From positions 1,860,001 to 1,924,000 of the forward strand of contig OZ241379.1 in the NCBI GenBank assembly GCA_965200685.1: 64,000 nt of DNA, read 5' to 3'. The notes below the pieces were generated by a model that was given only the letters and a program-made list of their open reading frames with translations, did no database searches and had not been told where the DNA came from. Origin of the DNA: Bin5 sp965200685. GTDB taxonomy: Bacteria; Chloroflexota; Anaerolineae; Caldilineales; Caldilineaceae. The translations under genes and the position numbers were made by a program. Shown piece after piece: positions 28,091 through 38,399 of the stretch (within the stretch, counting starts at the first letter, position 1; every line of letters begins with the position of its first letter).

Positions 28091-28984
28091 ATGAAGGAAC
28101 GCGTAGGGTTTGTAGGACTTGGCATCATGGGGCGCGGTATGGCCCACAACTTGTTACAAGCTGGATACAATGTGCGTGTCTGGAACCGCACCACAAGCCG
28201 CATGCATTCATTGCTGCAGGCGGGCGCGACAGCCGGCAACAGCCCTGCAGATGTAGCTGCCCACAGCGATATTATCATCACCTGTGTCAGCGATACCCCA
28301 GATGTGGAAGCTGTGGTCCTCGCAGAGAATGGCATCATTCACGGGGCCCAGGCCGGCGCATTGGTCATTGATTGCAGTACCATCAGCCCACAGGCCACGA
28401 TTGAAATCGCCAAACAGTTGAACGCCAAAAGCGTCAAAATGCTCGACGCCCCCATTAGCGGGGGCAGCGAAGGCGCAGCCAATGGAACCCTCAGCATTAT
28501 GATCGGTGGGGATGCGGACCAAGTGGAACGGGCCAGAGACGTGTTTGCGGCTATGGGCAAAACCATCACCCATGTAGGGGACCAAGGGGCCGGCCAGACT
28601 GTCAAGCTGGTCAATCAGATTCTGGTGGTCGGCAATTGTCTCGCCATGTGCGAAGCCCTTATCTTTGCCCAAGCCGGCGGGGTCGATCTGGAAAAGTGCC
28701 TCAATGCCGTCAGCGGCGGCGCGGCCGGGAGTTGGATGCTGGCCAACCGTGGCCCGCAGATCATCGACCGAGACTGGCGACCCGGCTTTACGATCAATCT
28801 GCAACAGAAAGACGTACGCCTGATTATGCAGGAAGCAGATGCGCTAGGTGTTCCCATTTTGATGACTAGCCAGATCTTCAGCCTCTACCGCACCTTACAA
28901 CAGATGGGCCTCGGCGAAGAGGGCAACCACGCGCTGCTGAAGGCCCTGGAAAACCTGAGCGGTGTGACTGTAGAGCAAACCTGA
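28091..28984 (+). CDS. Beta-hydroxyacid dehydrogenase (3-hydroxyisobutyrate dehydrogenase / tartronate semialdehyde reductase family)
   Basis: The 297-residue protein begins with the Rossmann motif GFVGLGIMGRGMA (6-18), with WNRT closing the second strand, which suggests NADP use. DAPISGGSEGAANGTLSIM is the substrate-binding stretch. VKLVNQILV contains the catalytic-type lysine. Family members oxidise 3-hydroxyisobutyrate or reduce tartronate semialdehyde and succinic semialdehyde. The exact substrate is open. GGAGG lies upstream of the ATG. It follows clpC by about 100 bp and is closed by a terminator. Confidence 0.9.
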   Translation: MKERVGFVGLGIMGRGMAHNLLQAGYNVRVWNRTTSRMHSLLQAGATAGNSPADVAAHSDIIITCVSDTPDVEAVVLAENGIIHGAQAGALVIDCSTISPQATIEIAKQLNAKSVKMLDAPISGGSEGAANGTLSIMIGGDADQVERARDVFAAMGKTITHVGDQGAGQTVKLVNQILVVGNCLAMCEALIFAQAGGVDLEKCLNAVSGGAAGSWMLANRGPQIIDRDWRPGFTINLQQKDVRLIMQEADALGVPILMTSQIFSLYRTLQQMGLGEEGNHALLKALENLSGVTVEQT

Positions 28985-29015
28985 TTCAGACGTACAACTT
29001 TCTTTTGTGTATGAT

Positions 29016-29050
29016 CGGAATCGACAATCATTGTCGATTCCGTTTTCTTT
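29016..29050 (+). terminator. Rho-independent terminator after the beta-hydroxyacid dehydrogenase gene
   Basis: CGGAATCGAC at 29016-29025 pairs with GTCGATTCCG at 29033-29042 around a 7-nt loop, followed by TTTTCTTT. The rest of the gap to 29204 shows no gene. Confidence 0.85.
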
Positions 29051-29203
29051 ACTTGCCAGATATCGATTCAACGGCCGTACAATGTTATGCGAACTTACAG
29101 AACGATTCTATGACTCACGATATGATGACGAATAACCCGACTTTGCAGGCACATGCATAGTATAGTCATCAGTTACAATCAAGACCCTTGAGGATACACA
29201 TTT

Positions 29204-30679
29204 ATGAGAAAGTTTCTCATCACGCTCATTGTACTTGGTGCCCTCGGCGCAGCAGGTTGGTTCGGGTTCCAACGTTTCCAAGAAAACCAGGCTGCGCTTG
29301 ACGAAACCCCCAATTACGAGACGGTCTCAATTGAGCGCGGGTCGATCAGTAGCACCGTGAGCGCAACCGGTAGCATTGAACCGGAAGCCCAAGTCTCTCT
29401 TTCATTTCGCTCGGCCGGCCGGGTTGACCAGGTGCTGGTGTCTGTCGGGCAACGGGTGGAGGCCGGCCAGTTGTTAGCCCAGTTGGATGTGACCGACGCG
29501 GAGCTCGCTCTGGAGCAAGCGGACGTTGCCCTCCAGATCAGTCGGGCACAATTGGACAAGTTAGAGAAGCCTGCTTCGGAAACCGATCTCCTCGCAGCCC
29601 AGGCCAATATCAGCGTCGCCCAGGCCAGTGTCGCCAGTGCCGAAGCAGGGCTGGCAAGCGCCCAGGCCAGCTATCGCAAACTGCTGGCCGGTTCCTCAGC
29701 CGAAGAACTAGCTGTACAACGTTCTCAAGTACGCCAAGCAGAAGTGAATGTACGCCAGGCCCAGAGTGCATACGATGAAGTCAAGAACTCGCCCAACATC
29801 GGTGCTCTGCCCCAGGCCACCCAATTGGAGCAGGCCACCATTGCCTATGACGTGGCCCAGACACAGTTTGCCCTGACACAGCGAGGGGCCGACGAAGCAC
29901 AGATCGCTGGGGCCTTAGCCCAAATCGCGCAGGCAGAACTGAGTGTGCGCCAAGCACGCAGCTCTCTGCTGACAGCGCAAAACAGCCTCAATAGCCTAGT
30001 AGACGGACCAGCGGCCGAGGATGTAGAGATCGCGCGGGCTCAGGTACGGCAGGCAGAACTGAGCAAGCTGCAAGCAGACATCGCACTGCATAACTCGTTG
30101 TTGCATGCACCCATCCATGGGATTGTCAGTCAGGTGAATCTGCGCCAAGGCGAACTGTATGGCAGCAGCGCGCTGCCGGCGATTGTGCTGACAGACTTGG
30201 CCAGCTTTCATATGACTGTGCTTGTTGATGAAATTGATGTCCGCCAAGTGCAGATGGGCCAGACTGTGCGCCTCAGCCTAGATGCCTTGCCCGATGCCGA
30301 TATCGCCGGCCAGGTGACGAAAATCTCGCCTACAGCCCGCAATGTAGGTGGCGTTGTCGCCTATGAAGTGGAAATCGTGCCGGATTCGACAGATGCCCCC
30401 CTGAAGGCTGGCATGAGTGCCACAGCCATCATTACCACCGCCCAAGTGGACAATGTTCTGCTCGTTCCCAATCGCTATATTCAACTTGACCGCGAAACGG
30501 GCCGTAGCTTTGTACAGAAGATCATCAGCGATGCACCTACCCTACAGGAAATCGAACTAGGGCTACGGAATGACCGCTTCAGCCAAGTATTGGCCGGCCT
30601 CAACGACGCCGACGAAATCGCTCTCATTCGCGTCAGTAGCGAGGACCAACTCCGCAGCGCGCTCTTTGGTGGCAATTAA
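29204..30679 (+). CDS. HlyD/MacA-type membrane fusion (periplasmic adaptor) protein
   Basis: The 491-residue protein has an N-terminal TM helix (LITLIVLGALGAAGWFGF). A first half-lipoyl segment (GSIEPEAQVSLSFRSAGRVD) is followed by a long Ala/Gln-rich coiled-coil hairpin (about 90-285), and the second half-lipoyl motif is HAPIHGIVSQVNLRQGE. A beta-barrel region follows. Such adaptors link an inner-membrane transporter to the exterior. In a monoderm-like Chloroflexota cell the partner is the MacB-type permease encoded next. GAGGA precedes the ATG. The next ATG abuts its stop codon directly. Confidence 0.92.
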   Translation: MRKFLITLIVLGALGAAGWFGFQRFQENQAALDETPNYETVSIERGSISSTVSATGSIEPEAQVSLSFRSAGRVDQVLVSVGQRVEAGQLLAQLDVTDAELALEQADVALQISRAQLDKLEKPASETDLLAAQANISVAQASVASAEAGLASAQASYRKLLAGSSAEELAVQRSQVRQAEVNVRQAQSAYDEVKNSPNIGALPQATQLEQATIAYDVAQTQFALTQRGADEAQIAGALAQIAQAELSVRQARSSLLTAQNSLNSLVDGPAAEDVEIARAQVRQAELSKLQADIALHNSLLHAPIHGIVSQVNLRQGELYGSSALPAIVLTDLASFHMTVLVDEIDVRQVQMGQTVRLSLDALPDADIAGQVTKISPTARNVGGVVAYEVEIVPDSTDAPLKAGMSATAIITTAQVDNVLLVPNRYIQLDRETGRSFVQKIISDAPTLQEIELGLRNDRFSQVLAGLNDADEIALIRVSSEDQLRSALFGGN

Positions 30680-31444
30680 ATGCTCAAGCAATTCTTTGAC
30701 AGGAGAAGCGAAAATGGGGCCGGCTCTTCAGACACGATACACCCCGTTATTGAAACCCATACTCTGACCAAAGTCTATCAGATGGGGGATATGAAGGTCC
30801 ATGCCTTGCGCGGCGTGGACCTAAACGTCCATAGCGGCGAGATGATGGCGATCATGGGGCCGAGTGGCAGCGGCAAATCAACATTGATGAATATTATCGG
30901 CTGTTTGGATGTGCCAACCTCCGGCGTGTATCGCCTGGATAGTACTGATGTGGGCAAGCTGGACGACAATAGATTGGCGGATATCCGCAGCCTGAAGATC
31001 GGCTTCGTTTTCCAGAACTTCAACCTGTTGCCGCGCACAACCGCCTTGGCCAATGTAGAGCTCCCCCTGATCTATGCCGGCGTGGGGGGCAGAGAACGAC
31101 ACCGCCGCTCAACCGAGGCCCTACGTCTCGTTGGCCTAGAGGACCGGCTGGACCACAAACCGAACGAACTGTCCGGCGGTCAACAACAACGGGTGGCAGT
31201 CGCACGTGCCCTGATCAACCGGCCAAAACTGATCCTAGCAGATGAGCCGACCGGCAATTTGGATACGAAAACCAGCAATGAGATTATGCAGCTGTTTCAA
31301 CAGCTCAATCAGGAACAGGGCATAACTGTTGTATTCGTCACCCATGACCCCGAAATCGCCGAGTACTGCGAGCGAGTCGTTCATTTCCGTGATGGACAGA
31401 TTGAACGGGACGAACGCCGCACCTCCACTGTCCTTGGTATGTGA
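30680..31444 (+). CDS. MacB/LolD-type ABC transporter ATP-binding protein
   Basis: The 254-residue ATPase has a Walker A GPSGSGKST (about 59-67), a Q-loop FVFQNFNLLP, a signature LSGGQQQRVAVARAL, a Walker B LILADEPTGNLD and an H-loop VTHD. The TKVYQMGD start and TGNLDT are typical of the MacB/LolD/FtsE branch, which drives mechanotransmission rather than classic import. About 25 extra N-terminal residues precede the ABC core, so the true start could lie later. It overlaps the permease gene by four bases (GTGA). Confidence 0.93.
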   Translation: MLKQFFDRRSENGAGSSDTIHPVIETHTLTKVYQMGDMKVHALRGVDLNVHSGEMMAIMGPSGSGKSTLMNIIGCLDVPTSGVYRLDSTDVGKLDDNRLADIRSLKIGFVFQNFNLLPRTTALANVELPLIYAGVGGRERHRRSTEALRLVGLEDRLDHKPNELSGGQQQRVAVARALINRPKLILADEPTGNLDTKTSNEIMQLFQQLNQEQGITVVFVTHDPEIAEYCERVVHFRDGQIERDERRTSTVLGM

Positions 31445-32688
31445 CTATGAATCTCTACGAATCCATTCGCATCGCCATGCGAGCTTTAGCCGCCAACAAA
31501 ATGCGCTCCATGTTGACCATGCTCGGTATTATCATTGGTGTCGGCGCAGTGGTTGCGCTGATGAGTATTGGAAGTGGTGTGTCGAATTTCATTACCGACC
31601 AATTCGCCAGCGCAGGATCAAACCTGCTGTTCGTCGTACCAGGCCAATTGAGTGAAGGGCCCCCACAGAACCAAAGCCGCAGCGGCCTTCTGACCCTCAG
31701 TGACAGCAATGCCATTGGCAATCCTCTGCGGGTGCCGGATGTGATTGCCGTTGCGCCTGAGGTGAGCGGTTCTGCCATGATCTCCAGGGGAAGCAAAAAT
31801 ATGAATGCCGCGGTCAGCGGCACCACCGCCAGCTTTCAGGAGGTACGTTCTTGGAAACCGGCTACCGGCGAATTCATCGCAGAGATGGACGTCCAAGAAC
31901 GGAGCCGGGTGGTGGTCATTGGCGCAGAGGTCTACAACAAACTTTTTGAGCCTACTGAATATCCCCTTGACCAGACAATCCACATCAATAACCTGCTCTT
32001 CCGTGTGATCGGCGTCATGGAAGAGCAGGGAGGCGGCTTCGGCGGCAGTGAGGATGAGGCGGTATTCATCCCCCTGACAACCGCGCAGGACCGGCTTTTC
32101 CGCCGCAAAACAGTCAGCGGTGACTATCAAGTCAATGTCATTTATGCTTCTGCGAGTGCTTCTGACCGCATGGAAGCTGCCCAGGAGCAGATCTCCGAGC
32201 TTCTACGGGAACGGCACAACATCACCTATCTGGACGAAGACGATTTCAGCGTCATCAACCAGACAGACCTCATCTCAATTTTTGGGGGTATCCTCACTGC
32301 TCTGACGCTGTTCCTCAGTGCCATTGCCGGGATTAGTCTTCTCGTGGGTGGCATTGGCATTATGAATATTATGCTGGTAAGCGTCACGGAACGGACCCGA
32401 GAGATCGGGCTGCGTAAAGCAGTGGGGGCCAAACAGCGGAATGTTTTGAGCCAATTCCTCATTGAAGCGATTACCCTAGCACTGATCGGCGGGATCATAG
32501 GGATTCTGCTAGGGGTTGGCGGCGCAACCGCTATCACTTCGTTTCTGGACAACTTTGATGCAGTTGTCGGCATCAATGCCATCGCCATCGCGCTTCTCTT
32601 TTCCATGGCCGTAGGCCTCTTCTTCGGGATCTATCCGGCCTACCGGGCCAGTCGTCTGCATCCCATTGATGCCTTGCGCTATGAATAA
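31441..32688 (+). CDS. MacB-type ABC transporter permease (FtsX family)
   Basis: The 415-residue protein has one N-terminal TM helix (MLTMLGIIIGVGAVVALMSI). An extracytoplasmic MacB-PCD domain (about 45-285) follows, then three TM helices carrying the FtsX signature with GGIGIMNIMLVSVTERTREI and GLRKAVGA. The Gly-rich stretch EEQGGGFGGSEDEA is a linker inside the PCD domain. It exports peptides, lipids or macrolides, or carries mechanical signals. GTG 31441 overlaps the ATPase stop. ATG 31447 is an alternative start. The lipoprotein start codon lies inside its last codons. Confidence 0.93.
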   Translation: MTMNLYESIRIAMRALAANKMRSMLTMLGIIIGVGAVVALMSIGSGVSNFITDQFASAGSNLLFVVPGQLSEGPPQNQSRSGLLTLSDSNAIGNPLRVPDVIAVAPEVSGSAMISRGSKNMNAAVSGTTASFQEVRSWKPATGEFIAEMDVQERSRVVVIGAEVYNKLFEPTEYPLDQTIHINNLLFRVIGVMEEQGGGFGGSEDEAVFIPLTTAQDRLFRRKTVSGDYQVNVIYASASASDRMEAAQEQISELLRERHNITYLDEDDFSVINQTDLISIFGGILTALTLFLSAIAGISLLVGGIGIMNIMLVSVTERTREIGLRKAVGAKQRNVLSQFLIEAITLALIGGIIGILLGVGGATAITSFLDNFDAVVGINAIAIALLFSMAVGLFFGIYPAYRASRLHPIDALRYE

Positions 32689-33538
32689 ACGGTTGCTGGT
32701 ATTGGCCGCTGCCCTGTTGCTGGTGTCCGCTTGCGGTCAGCCAGGTGGCGGAGCCCCCACGGCTTTACCACCTGGCACACGCATAGCCCAACCTACGCCG
32801 GATTTCAGTGCCCCCCAAGAGGAGGTCATGGCGTCCCCGACTGTGGACCTAGCAGAGATGATCCGTCGCCAGCTTGTCCAAGAGCGGGCCTCCCCCCTAG
32901 AAACGCCTACAGCAACAGCACGCCCGCCCCAAACTCTGGCCTCACCCCTGGCCAGCCTGTCCGTTTTCAGCCGACCAACAGCCTTGGGAATCCTACCAGT
33001 TGCCAGCCCCCTCTATACTGCAGCGAACGGCAACCCCATCGCCACTCTACCGGTGGGCACCACGCTCACAATCAGCGGGCGTTCGGCTGACCAAGCCTGG
33101 TTCGCCGTATATCTGGCAGACGGCACGGCCGGTTGGGTGCCAGTATCACAAGTGCGGGTCTTCGGCGATACCGAAGCATTGGAAATCGTGCAGGAATCGG
33201 TCGGGCCGGCCCTCGTGGCCACTCTGGTGGCGGAAGCCAGCAACCCCCCAGCCCCTCTCGGTACGGCTGTGACAAGACCAACAGCCGAACCCCCGACAAC
33301 ATCAAACAGGGCGTTCGTCTCGGTTCTGGTGGAGGCGGTCAATGTACGCGCTGGACCGAGTACGGATTTCCCGATTGTCGGTGGCCTTTTTCAAGAGGAA
33401 CAGGTAGCGTTGCTGGCACGCAACCAAAACAACGATTGGGTACAGGTCGAATTACCCGCAGGGATCATCGGTTGGATCTTCGCCCAACTCGTTGAGCCAA
33501 GCCAGCCAATTGTCGAGCTACCAATCGTGAATGAGTGA
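32681..33538 (+). CDS. Lipoprotein with two bacterial SH3 domains
   Basis: ATG 32681 overlaps the permease stop and gives 285 residues beginning with a signal sequence and lipobox LVSAC (Cys at about 17). A Pro/Thr-rich linker follows. Two SH3b-type domains are visible, the first around VASPLYTAANGNPIATLPVG and the second around AVNVRAGPSTDFPIVGGLF. The second ends in GWIFAQLVEPS. SH3b domains usually bind peptidoglycan or cell-wall peptides. The protein is the last gene of the exporter operon and may dock the transporter to the wall. Confidence 0.88.
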   Translation: MNKRLLVLAAALLLVSACGQPGGGAPTALPPGTRIAQPTPDFSAPQEEVMASPTVDLAEMIRRQLVQERASPLETPTATARPPQTLASPLASLSVFSRPTALGILPVASPLYTAANGNPIATLPVGTTLTISGRSADQAWFAVYLADGTAGWVPVSQVRVFGDTEALEIVQESVGPALVATLVAEASNPPAPLGTAVTRPTAEPPTTSNRAFVSVLVEAVNVRAGPSTDFPIVGGLFQEEQVALLARNQNNDWVQVELPAGIIGWIFAQLVEPSQPIVELPIVNE

Positions 33539-33615
33539 CAGCAGCAACGCGAGACCCCGCACCTACCTCCTTCGGCCTACTTGCCCTCCGTGTAGCATGA
33601 CCTGTCTAGCACAAC

Positions 33616-33645
33616 AAAAAACCTGGCCGCATGAGTGCGGCCAGG
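33616..33645 (-). terminator. Rho-independent terminator of the LRR gene
   Basis: CCTGGCCGCA at 33622-33631 and TGCGGCCAGG at 33636-33645 form a perfect 10-bp stem with a 4-nt loop. Read on the minus strand it is followed by six T residues (plus-strand A, 33616-33621). Confidence 0.88.
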
Positions 33646-36540
33646 CTCAAAGGCAGCTGTCTGTGACATCGTCACAGACCTACCACTTACTTCCGCACGA
33701 GGGGCAGGAAGAGATCCTGGCCAACCGGTGTAGCCGTGGCTGTCGGCGTGACCGTGGGCGTAGCTGTCGGGGTGACCGGATCGCAGAAGGACAACTCGAT
33801 ATCCGACAGGTCGTTCTGGGCAACACGCGCCAACGCATTGGGAATACAGCCGCTCAAGCGGTTGCCAGCCAAGGACAACGAACGTAGGTCGGAGAGATCC
33901 ACCAGGGTTGTCGGGATGCTGCCCGTCAGACTGTTGTTGGCCAGGTGCAGGGTCTGCAGGGTGGCAATACTGCCCAGATCAGTCGGCATGCTGCCCGACA
34001 GCCGGTTGTTGGAGAAGTCCAAGACCTGCAGGCTGGCGAGCGCACGCAGGCCAACCGGGATACGCCCAGAGAATTCGTTGTTGGAGATATCCAAGGTCTG
34101 CAGACCCGTGAGCCGGCTCAAGGTGGTCGGGATGCTGCCTGCCAATGTCTTGCCACTGATATCCAGCTCCAGCCTGGTCACACGCTGCGGGGTACCGCCT
34201 ATGGTTACCCCCTCCCAGGTGTTAATGCCGCTGGTCTCACTCCAGTTCAAGCGACTGGAGGTACTGATGCTTCCCTCAAGAGCTTCCTTGTTGGTCAGGA
34301 GCAGGACGCAGTCTGCGACCAGGGCGGTATTGGCAGAGGGGTTGGCTACGACAGTGCCATTGGTACATGTGGGTCTCTGTGATGATGAGCCACCGCCGCC
34401 ACCACCGCCGCCGCCCGAAGTTGGTTGTCTGGGTGGTGGGCATAATGAATCTATTGTTGGCAGGCTCTCTCGCAAGTCATAGGGGATACAGCCTGTTAGT
34501 GCATTGTCCGCAAGCTGCAACGTCTGCAGATTGGTGAGAACGGAGAAATCGTACAACTGGGGAGGGATGCGTCCCGTCAGTTGGTTGTTGTTGAGACGCA
34601 AGGTCACCAGATTGGTGAGGGCACCCAGGGCAGCAGGGATCGTACCCGTCAGGGTGTTGCTGTAGAGGGACAACATCTGCAGATTGGCGAGATTGCTCAG
34701 TTCCGCGGGGATGTCGCCTGTCAGGGTGTTGCTGTAGAGTTCCAACGTCCGTAGCTGGGCGAGTCTGTCCAAGTCAACAGGGATGCGGCCCGTCAGGGTG
34801 TTGCTGATAGACAAGGTCTGCACAGATGTATACGGAATCGTGCCGAGAGTGATGCCTTGCCAATCCGCTATTGGCAGCGATCTATCCCAATTCAGTGTCC
34901 CCCCTCCTAGGACGCCCTGGACGTAGTTCAGGAGCGTTTCGCACTCGTATATCAGATTCACGTGCGCTGATTCTGGATCCGGAATCGCGACTGTGTTGTC
35001 ACATCTAGCACAAAAAGCCCGCAGGTCCCCTGTTTCCTTCCCAGCCAATCTTAGATAATGGGGTCTACATCCTCCTTCTAAGAATTCGCCGTCTCTCTGC
35101 CTGATGTAGATATCGTTAAGAGTATTTTGGGTGCCCCTGCCCCGAAGGATATTGCCCAGTTCCAAGGGCAGGGTACCCTTCAGGTGGTTGTTGTTGAGGT
35201 ACAATAGCTCCAGGCCGCGGAGATTGCCCAGTTCCGGCGGGATACGGCCTGTCAGGAAGTTGTCGTTGAGCTTCAAATCTACCAGAGTACGGGTGATGTT
35301 GCCCAGTTCCGGCGGGATACGGCCTGTCAGGCTGTTGTTGTTGAGGTACAAGTGTATCAGATTGGAGAGATTGCCCAGTTGCGGCGGGATGTCGCCCGTC
35401 AGGTCGTTGTTGTTGAGAGACAAGTGTGTCAGATTGGTGAGTTGGCCCAGTGCAGGCGGGAGGCCGCCCGTCAGGTCGTTTTGCTGGATATACAACTGCG
35501 TCAGCTTGGAGAGATTGCCCAGTGCAGGCGGGAGGCCGCCCGTCAGGACGTTGTTGTTGAGAGACAAGTGTGTCAGATTGGTGAGTTGGCCCAGTGCAGG
35601 CGGGATACGGCCTGTCAGTTGGTTGTCGTCGAGCCACAACTGTGTCAGATTGGAGAGGTTGCCCAGTTCCAGCGGGATGTCGCCCGTCAGGACGTTTTGC
35701 TGGATATACAAGTGCGTCAGATTGGTGAGTTGGCCCAGTTCTGGCGGGATGCTGCCCCTCAGGTTGTTGGTGTTGAGCCATAAGTGCGTCAGATTGGTGA
35801 GTTGGCCCAGTTCTGGCGGGATGCTGCCCCCCAGATTCGAGTTTGTGTGGATGCCCAACTCCCTCAGATTGGAGAGATTGCCCAGTGCAGCGGGGATCCC
35901 GTCCGTCAGGTCGTTCAAGGAGAGGTACAATACCTGCAGATTGGAAAGGTTGCCCAGGGCAGCGGGGATGGTGCCATTGAGGCTCTTCCTATGAAGTTCT
36001 AACCTCCGCACATAACTATACGGTGGGGAGCTCGGGCTGAGAGAGACTCTCTCCCACGAATTCATTGGCCTCGTTGTACTCCAGTTCAGGCTGCCAGTCC
36101 CCCTTAGGGTGTCCTTGACGTCGTTCAGGAGCGTGTTGCACTCGGCGACTAGGGTCTCTACTTCTTCTGATTGTGGACCCGGAACTGCGATGCTATTGGC
36201 ACAGACGGAGCAGTAACGCAGTTCGGGCAGAAGATTGACTGTGTCAGACAGTAAGGTAGAACGCGAGTGCAGGGCATGGGGTATACATCCGCTTAGTGTG
36301 TTGCCACGGATGTGCAATTGTGTCAGATTGGAGAGCTTGCCCAGTTCAGCAGGGATAGGGCCGGTCAGGGTGTTGCTGTAGAGGGCCAACGTCTGTAGAT
36401 TGGCGAGGTTGCCCAGTTGCGTAGGGATGGAGCCTGTCAGACTGTTGGTAGAAAGGTGCAAGAACTGCAGATTGGAGAGGTTGCCCAGTTGAGTAGGGAT
36501 GGATCCTGTCAGGCGGTTGCCGCCGAGGTTCAACGTCTGC

Positions 36541-37134
36541 AGATTTGCGAAGTCCTCTAACCACGTTGGGATGAAGCCAGACAAGCGGTTCAGACTTAGG
36601 TTCAAGGTGGTCAGCGTGTTGGAGAGGGCGGCCAGTTCCGATGGGACCGTACCCGTCAGTTGGTTGTTGTTGAGGGCCAACGTCTGTAGATTTGCGAAAT
36701 CCCCTAACCACGTTGGGATGGAGCCAGAAGACAAGCGGTTCTGACCTAGGTTCAAGGTGGTCAGCGTGTTGGAGAGGGCGGCCAGTTGCGATGGAATCGT
36801 ACCCGTCAGTTGGTTGTTGTTGAGGGCCAACGTCTGCAGATTTGCGAAGTCCTCTAACCACGTTGGGATGGAGCCAGACAAGCGGTTCAGACTTAGGTTC
36901 AAGGTGGTCAGCGTGTTGGAGAGGGCGGCTAGTTCCGATGGGACCGTACCCGTCAGTCGGTTGTTGTTGAGGGCCAACGTCTGTAGATTTGCGAAATCCC
37001 CTAACCACGTTGGGATGGAGCCAGAAGACAAGCGGTTCTGACCTAGGTTCAAGGTGGTCAGCGTGTTGGAGAGGGCGGCCAGTTCCGATGGGACCGTACC
37101 CGTCAGTCGGTTGTTGTTGAGGGCCAACGTCTGC
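36541..37134 (-). repeat. Tandem 297-bp repeat (147 + 150 bp) inside the first LRR module
   Basis: The AGATTTGCGAA/AGATT landmark recurs at 36541, 36688, 36838, 36985 and 37135, so spacings alternate 147, 150, 147, 150. The two 297-bp units are nearly identical. They encode alternating 49- and 50-residue double LRRs that differ by SLNRLSGSIPTWLEDF versus GQNRLSSGSIPTWLGDF. Confidence 0.9.
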
Positions 37135-37537
37135 AGATTGGTGAGGACACCCAATGCAGCAGGGATAGGGCCCGTCAGGTCTTGGTCGCTGAGTGCCAAC
37201 ACCCGTAGCTGGTCGAGTCTGCTCAGGACCGGCGGAATGTTGCCTGTCAGTCTGTTTCGTGCGCCTCCGAGCTGTGTATTCTCACCAACGAAACTCACTG
37301 TCACCACACGCGTCCTGTCAACGCCGATACCCACCCAAGAGGTGATGATCGAGGTGGTTGTCAGCCAGTTCAGAGAGGCACTTCCCTGTAGGGTCTCCTT
37401 AGCGGCCATGAGCGCGTTGCAATCGGCGACTAGGCGGGCTGGTTCTGGATCTGCAATCGCGGGCGTGTTGCTACATACATCTGGTGGTTGAGGTACCTGT
37501 GCGATTACGGGGGTAGGCGCGCTGCCTATGGTCAACA

Positions 37538-37810
<273 letters not shown>

Positions 37811-37853
37811 GCTTATACCTCCTCATAAAGATAAAAAAGTATAATTCCACTTT

Positions 37854-38399
37854 TCATAACCCGCCGGCCATACGCAGCAACAGCAGCAGGATACCTGTGC
37901 CTATGGCAACGCCCAGAGAGGCCCCGACCCCCAGCAGCCACTTTAGCCAGCGCATATCAGATTTGACATCGGCTATCTCCGACTTCAATTCAGACCGAAC
38001 ACCGGCTAGTTCAGACCGGACATCGGCTATCTCTGACTGCAGAGCAGCTTGGACGCCGGCTATCTCCGACTTCAATTCAGACCGAACGTCGGCTAGTTCA
38101 GACCGGACATCGGCTATCTCTGACTGCAGAGCAGCTTGGACGCCTACTAGCTCTGTCCGGACCGCCTGGACGTCCTCCTGCAGAGCAGCTTGGACGCCTA
38201 CTAGCTCTGTCCGGACCGCCTGGACGTCCTCCTGCAGAGCAGCTTGGACGCCTACTAGCTCTGTCCGGACCGCCTGGACGTCCTCCCGTGTAGCCACATG
38301 CTTATGAGATTCCTCTAACAGACTCTCAACTTTGACCAGCCTTTCCCTATCCCGCAAACCCTCATTCAGCCTTACCTCATCCAGCAAAACCGCCGCCAT
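37854..38399 (-). CDS. Coiled-coil protein with C-terminal transmembrane anchor, copy C
   Basis: The 181-residue protein starts at ATG 38399 with GGGAGGT five bases upstream. About 35 charged residues lead to SHKHVATREDVQ. Three 18-residue units (EDVQAVRTELVGVQAALQ) follow, then mixed 11- and 7-residue units (SEIADVRSEL, ADVRSEL), DMRWLKWLLGVGASLG and a hydrophobic C-terminal helix (VAIGTGILLLLLRM). The DNA of the 18-residue units is almost the same as in the gene at 24444. It lies 43 bp upstream of the LRR leader ATG on the same strand, so the two are probably co-transcribed. Confidence 0.78.
   Translation of the reverse strand: MAAVLLDEVRLNEGLRDRERLVKVESLLEESHKHVATREDVQAVRTELVGVQAALQEDVQAVRTELVGVQAALQEDVQAVRTELVGVQAALQSEIADVRSELADVRSELKSEIAGVQAALQSEIADVRSELAGVRSELKSEIADVKSDMRWLKWLLGVGASLGVAIGTGILLLLLRMAGGL
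38127..38288 (-). repeat. Three tandem 54-bp coding repeats
   Basis: Units 38127-38180, 38181-38234 and 38235-38288 are practically identical to each other. By eye they are about 90 percent or more identical to the 54-bp units at 24549-24710, in opposite orientation. Confidence 0.9.
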
